The position numbers were made by a program, and so were the translations under genes. Below are positions 5,491 through 9,002 of a DNA stretch of 9,002 nucleotides, in pieces; position 1 is the stretch's first letter, and each line of letters begins with the position of its first letter. Under the pieces are notes generated by a model that was not told the DNA's origin, ran no database searches, and saw only the letters and a program-made list of their open reading frames with translations. The stretch lies in NCBI GenBank assembly GCA_016840645.1, contig JAEORY010000132.1:1-9002 (forward strand), read 5' to 3'. Origin of the DNA: Candidatus Borrarchaeota archaeon (GTDB lineage Archaea; Asgardarchaeota; Sifarchaeia; Borrarchaeales; Borrarchaeaceae).

Positions 5491-6228
5491 TTATTTCTCC
5501 TCAACTTCATAAATGTTTTTATCGTCTTCTTTAACTTCTTCAATTCCAAATCTCATTCTTAAAACTAGTTCTTCGCGCTTAGTTAAAGAAGAAAGTGAAC
5601 TAATAATCGCAGCTCTGATCTTTTGATTATCAAGCAAGTTGTCTACAGAAACTGCTTGTTCATCTTCGATAGTTTCTCCTAGAGTTCTACCATATTCGTC
5701 ATTAACAGGTGTGTCAATTGAAATTGTATATTTTGACTTGCTGCTTTTGATCGCTTCTTTTACATGTTTTTCAGAAATATTAAGAATTTCTGCAATTTCT
5801 GCAATCGAAGGTTCACATCCAAAGTTTTCTTTATACTCTTTCTGAACAGACCAAATTTTTCTTGCATTAGATAAAGTATGAGAAGGCACTTTAAGTTGTG
5901 TACTTTCCTTCGTTAGACTGCGAGTGACAGACTGCTTAATCCACCAAGATGCATAGGTAGAAAACTTAAAGCCTTTACGCCAATCAAACTTTTCAACTGC
6001 CTTAATTAGTCCGATATTTGATTCTTGAATTAGATCTTCTAAATTGCTTCCGTATTTTGCATATCGTTTTGCAATTGAAATCGCGAGTCTTAGATTTGAC
6101 TCAATCATCATATCTCTGGCGAGATTATCTCCGTTTTCAATTCTTTTAGCTAGTTCTACTTCTTGTTCTCTGGTAAGTAAATCAAATTTACCAGAGTGCG
6201 CAAAATACGCACTTAGGGACGAATTCAT
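5491..6228 (-). CDS. Sigma-70-family RNA polymerase sigma factor lacking region 4.2
   Basis: This is a transcription initiation factor expected to redirect RNA polymerase to phage promoters. The 245 residues contain region 1.2 (about 4-34) and region 2, with NLRLAISIAKRYAKYG (45-60), DLIQESNIGLIKAVEKF (65-81) and KFSTYASWWIKQSVTRSL (88-105), all close to RpoD. It also has region 3 (about 110-175) and region 4.1, with SLTKREELVLRMRFGIEE (214-231). The protein then ends with NIYEVEEK, exactly where RpoD continues with TLEEVGKQF and the region 4.2 helix-turn-helix. The -10-binding face is thus complete and the -35-binding helix absent. The start ATG 6228 has GGAG five bases upstream. A promoter-like pattern and a 10-base direct repeat lie just before the gene. 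The following gene may provide the missing part. Confidence 0.95.
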   Translation of the reverse strand: MNSSLSAYFAHSGKFDLLTREQEVELAKRIENGDNLARDMMIESNLRLAISIAKRYAKYGSNLEDLIQESNIGLIKAVEKFDWRKGFKFSTYASWWIKQSVTRSLTKESTQLKVPSHTLSNARKIWSVQKEYKENFGCEPSIAEIAEILNISEKHVKEAIKSSKSKYTISIDTPVNDEYGRTLGETIEDEQAVSVDNLLDNQKIRAAIISSLSSLTKREELVLRMRFGIEEVKEDDKNIYEVEEK

Positions 6229-6240
6229 ATTTTCTCCTGT

Positions 6241-6264
6241 AATGTTTAATATTTAATGTTTAAT
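6241..6264. repeat. Direct repeat AATGTTTAAT (two copies)
   Basis: The ten bases AATGTTTAAT occur at 6241-6250 and again at 6255-6264, with a four-base spacer ATTT. The pair lies between the possible -10 element and the ribosome site of the sigma gene, a position where a bound protein would block early transcription. The region is AT-rich, so chance duplication is possible. Confidence 0.45.
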
Positions 6265-6266
6265 TT

Positions 6267-6296
6267 ATTATAATTTTTGTTTTTAAAGTTTGCACT
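6267..6296 (-). promoter_or_regulatory. Possible promoter of the sigma gene
   Basis: On the minus strand, AGTGCAAACTTT starts at the stop codon of the 63-aa gene and contains TGCAAA (6294-6289). A perfect TATAAT follows at 6272-6267 after a 16-base spacer. The predicted start would lie about 30 bases before the sigma ATG, which leaves room for the AGGAG site. The layout matches the sites upstream of the 63-aa gene and the nucleotidyltransferase gene. The -35 region is not the TTGACA consensus. Confidence 0.4.
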
Positions 6297-6487
6297 CAAA
6301 CTAAGCCTCTATGTTCTAACTCTCGATAGACATAGCAATAGTATGTTTGCAACTCTTTCGCTAATTTGCGTTGTTCTTTAGAATCACGACTTTCAGAGTC
6401 TTTAATTCTTGACCGCAAGCTCAAGATCATTTTTTTTAGATCATGATCACTTAGGGTCATTAGCTGGTCTTTGTTTAAAATTTGCAA
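6296..6487 (-). CDS. Hypothetical 63-aa helical protein with TTG start
   Basis: A small, highly charged protein predicted to form two helices: LSDHDLKKMILSLRSRIKDSES, then KEQRKLAKELQTYYCYVYRELEHRG. This helix-hairpin layout, ending in a Tyr/Cys-rich helix with R-E-L-E-H-R, is of the kind seen in small phage accessory proteins, but no named family is recognised. The start is TTG 6487-6485, preceded by AAGGAAGGTG; the first in-frame ATG (6460) has no ribosome site. It has its own promoter-like pattern upstream and lies between the 120-aa gene and the sigma gene. Function unknown. Confidence 0.72.
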   Translation of the reverse strand: MQILNKDQLMTLSDHDLKKMILSLRSRIKDSESRDSKEQRKLAKELQTYYCYVYRELEHRGLV

Positions 6488-6509
6488 CTTTCACCTTCCT
6501 TATAATCTT

Positions 6510-6540
6510 ATTATAAAACTCTTTATTTGAAATTTACACT
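6510..6540 (-). promoter_or_regulatory. Possible promoter of the 63-aa gene
   Basis: AGTGTAAATTT begins directly after the stop codon of the 120-aa gene (TGTAAA at 6538-6533). After a 17-base spacer comes a perfect TATAAT at 6515-6510, followed by AA as in the sigma-gene site. Transcription starting about seven bases on would give a leader of roughly 16 bases carrying the ribosome site. This is the best spaced of the three matching sites. Confidence 0.4.
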
Positions 6541-6903
6541 CTAAAATACGATTTTTTGACCTCTTAATGTCAGTTTCTTTTTGTCGTATGTATCAACTGT
6601 AATTGACTTAACTCCTGGGAGACGCTTAATCATCATAGATAGTTTTTTTACTGACCCGTAAATTTCTGTAGACTTAGGAAGATATTTGATTGTTATTGAA
6701 AGCTGCGCGTCGCCATCCATAAATCTTGCAACTTTATCGCTTTGTGCAACAACGGCAACAGAAGGAAGAATTCTTATTCTAGTCATCAAATCAGGAACGT
6801 GAGTATCTGACTCTAGCTTAAGGGTCATTGAAACAGAAGTTACTTTCTTCTCCAGCTTGTATAAGGTCTCAAGCATTATTTCTATATCTCTTAATTTAGA
6901 CAA
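6541..6903 (-). CDS. Hypothetical 120-aa protein with two similar halves, TTG start
   Basis: After an N-terminal helix (residues 4-20), the protein shows two related blocks: LMTRIRILPSVAVV (39-52) and LSMMIKRLPGVKSI (88-101), each a helix, an L-P-x-V turn and a strand. Strand segments such as QLSITIKYLP (67-76) lie between them. The pattern is like a pair of ferredoxin/ACT-type beta-alpha-beta folds, which often bind small ligands or partner proteins, but no family is identified. The start is TTG 6903-6901, strongly supported by AAGGAGG five bases upstream; the first ATG nine codons on lacks any such site. It lies 48 bases after GroEL and may share its transcript. It could be a GroEL-dependent phage protein, but that is speculation. 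Confidence 0.75.
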   Translation of the reverse strand: MSKLRDIEIMLETLYKLEKKVTSVSMTLKLESDTHVPDLMTRIRILPSVAVVAQSDKVARFMDGDAQLSITIKYLPKSTEIYGSVKKLSMMIKRLPGVKSITVDTYDKKKLTLRGQKIVF

Positions 6904-6951
6904 GTTACCCTCCTTAGAAATAAATATAAATTAGATCAACAAAAAACAAAT

Positions 6952-8550
6952 TTAATTTTGATCTTCATTTATCATTGCTGAGCCTACAGATAAAAGTGCT
7001 ACTGCAGCTGATGATGCATTTTCCAATGCACATCTTGTAACTTTAAAAGGATCGACAATTCCTAGTTCGAACATGTCGCCAAAATTATCATTTCTAAAAT
7101 CAAAACCAATATTACTTTCTTGATCAAAAATACGAGTCAAATAAGCGTCAGGATTCTTTCCTCCGTTTCTAACAATTTGTTTGAAAGGCTCTTGACATGC
7201 TTGTGAAACAATAAAAAGTCCAGACTTGATGGAGGGGTCTGGCTCACTTGTCTCTGCTTCCCTTGTTTTGAGATATGCTCTTGCAAGCGCTACACCTCCT
7301 CCTGGAAGAATTCCTTCTGAGAGTGCTGCTTTAGTCGCATGAAGAGCATCATCAACTCTATCGTATCTTTCAATAAGCTCGGCTTCTGTTGCTGCGCCTA
7401 CTCTAAGTATTGAAATTGCACCGCTTAGTTGTCTAAGTCGATAATTGCAAAGCTCTCTTTCATCGTTTGTAATGCCAGGATCTTCTAGCTTTTCTTTGAT
7501 TGCAGAAATTCTTGCAAGACATTTTTCTGTTTTACTATCATCTGACATGAAAAGTGTAGAGGCTCTTTGAATGACTGCTCTCTTGCATGTACCAAACATT
7601 TCAGGAGTAAATTCTTTCATATCAAAGGATGCATCTAAAACTACACCTCCAATAATTGCCTGAAGATCATTAAGTAGTTCATGTCTAGTTGCACCAAATC
7701 CGGGCGACTTAATTGCCGCTACTCGTAGAGAACCTTTTACTTTATTTAAAACTAGTCCTTGAAGGGCCTCGTCATCAATTTCATTTGCAATAATTACAAC
7801 TGGGCGACTCATGTCTAACGCGGCTTCCAAAGGATGCATTAAATCTTGAATTGAATTAAAGTTAGCATCAGCCATTAAGATAAGTGGGTCTTTAAAGTCG
7901 CAAATTGACTTATCTTTGTCTGTAATAAAATAAGGAGAAAGATACCCTCTTTCGAGCTGATAACCATCTACGACAGTTAACGAAGACTTAAATCCTTTAG
8001 CTTCTTCAACAATTACTTCCCCGTCGACTCCTGATGCTTTGATAGCACTCACTATAAGACTAGCAACTTCTTCTTCTCCGTTTGCTGAAATTAAAGCAAC
8101 TTTTTGCAAGTCTGATTCATCTTCTACATCTCTTTTCTGAGACTTTAACTCGTCTAGAGCAATTTTTACGCCTTTTTCGATACCTAGTTTTAAACCTTCT
8201 GTCTCAAATCCGGCTGATTTCATCTGAAGGCCTCTTCCAAAAATAGATTGAGCCAGCACTGTTGCTGTGGTTGTTCCATCACCTGCGTCATCCGCAGTTC
8301 TTGCTGCAGATTCTTTAATTACTCTCGCACCTAAATTTTCTACAGGGTCAGTTAAGTTAACTGCATTAGCAACAGTTACACCGTCTTTTGTAACAATTGG
8401 GTGCAAGCCTTCTCTCTGAATTAAAACAAGTTTGCCTTTCGGGCCCATAGTTGTTTTAACCGTATCTGCAAGCTTGTCAACACCACGCCGAAGCCCGGAA
8501 GTTAACTCTTCTCCATTTACAATTCTTCTTTTAATCTCTTTGTCTTGCAT
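6952..8550 (-). CDS. groL: GroEL-type chaperonin (Hsp60)
   Basis: An ATP-driven protein-folding ring of the cytoplasm. The 532 residues align by eye with E. coli GroEL (548) end to end. Visible features are TMGPKG (34-39), VTKDGVT (53-59), the ATP-site motif [12 protein letters not shown] (89-100), the apical ERGYLSPYF (200-208), KSPGFG (281-286), GAATEAE (385-391), [12 protein letters not shown] with the hydrolysis Asp at about 401, and GILPGGG (413-419). The apical hydrophobic residues that bind GroES or substrate are largely kept (Y203, F208, L241). The C-terminus lacks the flexible Gly-Gly-Met tail. The ATG at 8550 has AAGG about nine bases upstream and lies five bases after the preceding stop. 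No groES gene is in the window, so it may use host GroES, a phage GroES elsewhere, or none. Phage GroELs are known but uncommon. Confidence 0.98.
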   Translation of the reverse strand: MQDKEIKRRIVNGEELTSGLRRGVDKLADTVKTTMGPKGKLVLIQREGLHPIVTKDGVTVANAVNLTDPVENLGARVIKESAARTADDAGDGTTTATVLAQSIFGRGLQMKSAGFETEGLKLGIEKGVKIALDELKSQKRDVEDESDLQKVALISANGEEEVASLIVSAIKASGVDGEVIVEEAKGFKSSLTVVDGYQLERGYLSPYFITDKDKSICDFKDPLILMADANFNSIQDLMHPLEAALDMSRPVVIIANEIDDEALQGLVLNKVKGSLRVAAIKSPGFGATRHELLNDLQAIIGGVVLDASFDMKEFTPEMFGTCKRAVIQRASTLFMSDDSKTEKCLARISAIKEKLEDPGITNDERELCNYRLRQLSGAISILRVGAATEAELIERYDRVDDALHATKAALSEGILPGGGVALARAYLKTREAETSEPDPSIKSGLFIVSQACQEPFKQIVRNGGKNPDAYLTRIFDQESNIGFDFRNDNFGDMFELGIVDPFKVTRCALENASSAAVALLSVGSAMINEDQN

Positions 8551-8555
8551 TAAAA

Positions 8556-8741
8556 TCAGCCTTTTAAAAGTTGTTTTTGATCTCTTCCTTCCAGAAGAGT
8601 CTTATCTATGTTGACTATTCTACGACTATTATCAATAACGTTAACAGCAACATACAGATCACCTTCTTTAGAAACAACTTCATTTTCAGAAATAATGCCT
8701 TGTGTCCTAAGTGCTTCTTGAAGTCTATTGTCTATGTACAT
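8556..8741 (-). CDS. Hypothetical 61-aa protein upstream of groL
   Basis: A small protein with an N-terminal helix (IDNRLQEALRTQG), a central strand pair (GDLYVAVNVIDNSRRIVNID) and a charged helical end. It is too short and lacks the mobile-loop and roof motifs for GroES, so I do not call it a co-chaperonin. The ATG at 8741 has GGAG five bases upstream, and the previous gene's stop codon is itself part of that ribosome site (TAGGAG). GroEL follows after five bases, so the two share a transcript. Function unknown. Confidence 0.75.
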   Translation of the reverse strand: MYIDNRLQEALRTQGIISENEVVSKEGDLYVAVNVIDNSRRIVNIDKTLLEGRDQKQLLKG

Positions 8742-8749
8742 TTTTACTC

Positions 8750-9002
8750 CTACAATTTTTGAAATGTGTTACAATATTTTTGCCAAGTTTTTTCTTTTGT
8801 CATTGAAGTAAATTCCATTTCTTCAAAGACACTTTTAAGTGTTTTAAAGTCAGAAGATCCAACATGAGATTCGCCTTGGCTTAGATCATTAGAAAAATCT
8901 ACAAGTCTAATTAAATTTACGTTTCTTGTAAAAATTTCTCTTTTTTCTGGATTTTCTAAAGTTTCAGCAAGAAGATTTGAATTTCTACAAAGCTTATCAG
9001 CT
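8750..9002 (-). CDS. C-terminal part of a protein, possibly a phage 5'-3' exonuclease (partial)
   Basis: An open frame enters at the right edge and ends at TAG 8752-8750, giving the last 83 residues. It begins A-D-K-L-C-R-N-S-N-L-L and ends KEKTWQKYCNTFQKL. RNVNLIRLVDFS (26-37) and the closing FEEMEFTSMTKEKTW (59-73) are reminiscent of the C-terminal region of T4 RNase H-type phage exonucleases, where an Asn-x-x-Leu-Ile-x-x-x-D-F stretch and a Phe-rich helix follow the nuclease core. No catalytic residue is in view, so the identification is tentative. The stop overlaps the ribosome site of the next gene, linking it to the groL transcript. Confidence 0.7.
   Translation of the reverse strand, partial: ADKLCRNSNLLAETLENPEKREIFTRNVNLIRLVDFSNDLSQGESHVGSSDFKTLKSVFEEMEFTSMTKEKTWQKYCNTFQKL

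Noticed and set aside
5461..5520. Sequencing frameshift creating the short sigma factor
   Set aside because: The downstream gene has its own well-placed GGAG, its own ATG and a distinct N-terminus (MPMPKGHK). Reading on past the sigma stop, in the sigma frame, does not give region 4.2. It remains a test listed for the split-sigma finding.
6925..6932. TATAAATT as a T4-type late promoter
   Set aside because: It is on the plus strand, pointing against all genes, and differs from TATAAATA in the last base.
8556..8741. 61-aa protein as a GroES
   Set aside because: It is far shorter than GroES (about 95 aa) and shows none of its motifs.
1..9002. CRISPR arrays, insertion sequences, tRNAs other than the tmRNA
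   Set aside because: No regularly spaced repeats, transposase motifs, terminal inverted repeats or further cloverleaf/TTCGA arms were seen on either strand.

Overview
The window is AT-rich, very compact, and reads almost entirely on the minus strand. It looks like part of a tailed double-stranded DNA bacteriophage genome, probably a large-genome phage. The reasons are tiny intergenic gaps, 1-14 nt gene overlaps, many small proteins without recognisable homologues, and a mix of a sigma factor, a phage-style P-loop kinase, a probable virion protein, a GroEL chaperonin and a tmRNA. The host cannot be named. The tmRNA is the ordinary one-piece type, which argues weakly against hosts with two-piece tmRNA (alphaproteobacteria, many marine picocyanobacteria). 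A prophage or metagenomic phage contig would look the same.

In transcription order (right to left): a C-terminal fragment at the right edge (8750-9002, possibly a phage 5'-3' exonuclease), a 61-aa protein, GroEL (6952-8550), a 120-aa protein with two similar halves, a 63-aa protein, and a sigma-70-family factor (5491-6228). The sigma factor ends exactly where the DNA-binding region 4.2 should begin. It is followed two bases later by a 93-aa protein whose centre resembles a free-standing region 4.2 helix-turn-helix. Then come a 98-aa protein, a basic 111-aa protein, a 26-aa mini-protein, a 69-aa protein, a 137-aa probable virion protein, a 323-aa polynucleotide-kinase-like P-loop protein, an HxGH nucleotidyltransferase, a eukaryotic-type phosphomannomutase, a 195-aa conserved phage-type protein, a 61-aa protein and a four-helix membrane protein. 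A tmRNA gene (89-522) starts on the base right after the membrane protein's stop codon. The first codons of one more gene run off the left edge.

The genes suggest three themes. One is control of host machinery: sigma factor plus possible detached region 4.2, tmRNA ribosome rescue, and GroEL folding. One is sugar or nucleotide metabolism: phosphomannomutase, nucleotidyltransferase and kinase in a row. The last is virion structure: the 137-aa protein. The three widest gaps upstream of the 63-aa gene, the sigma gene and the nucleotidyltransferase gene share a promoter-like pattern (TGYAAA, 16-19 bases, TATAAT). This raises the possibility of a common phage-specific promoter class.

The strongest candidates for something new are the apparently split sigma factor, the shared promoter pattern, and the phage tmRNA with tag ANNNTHFEAVALAA fused into a protein-coding transcript.
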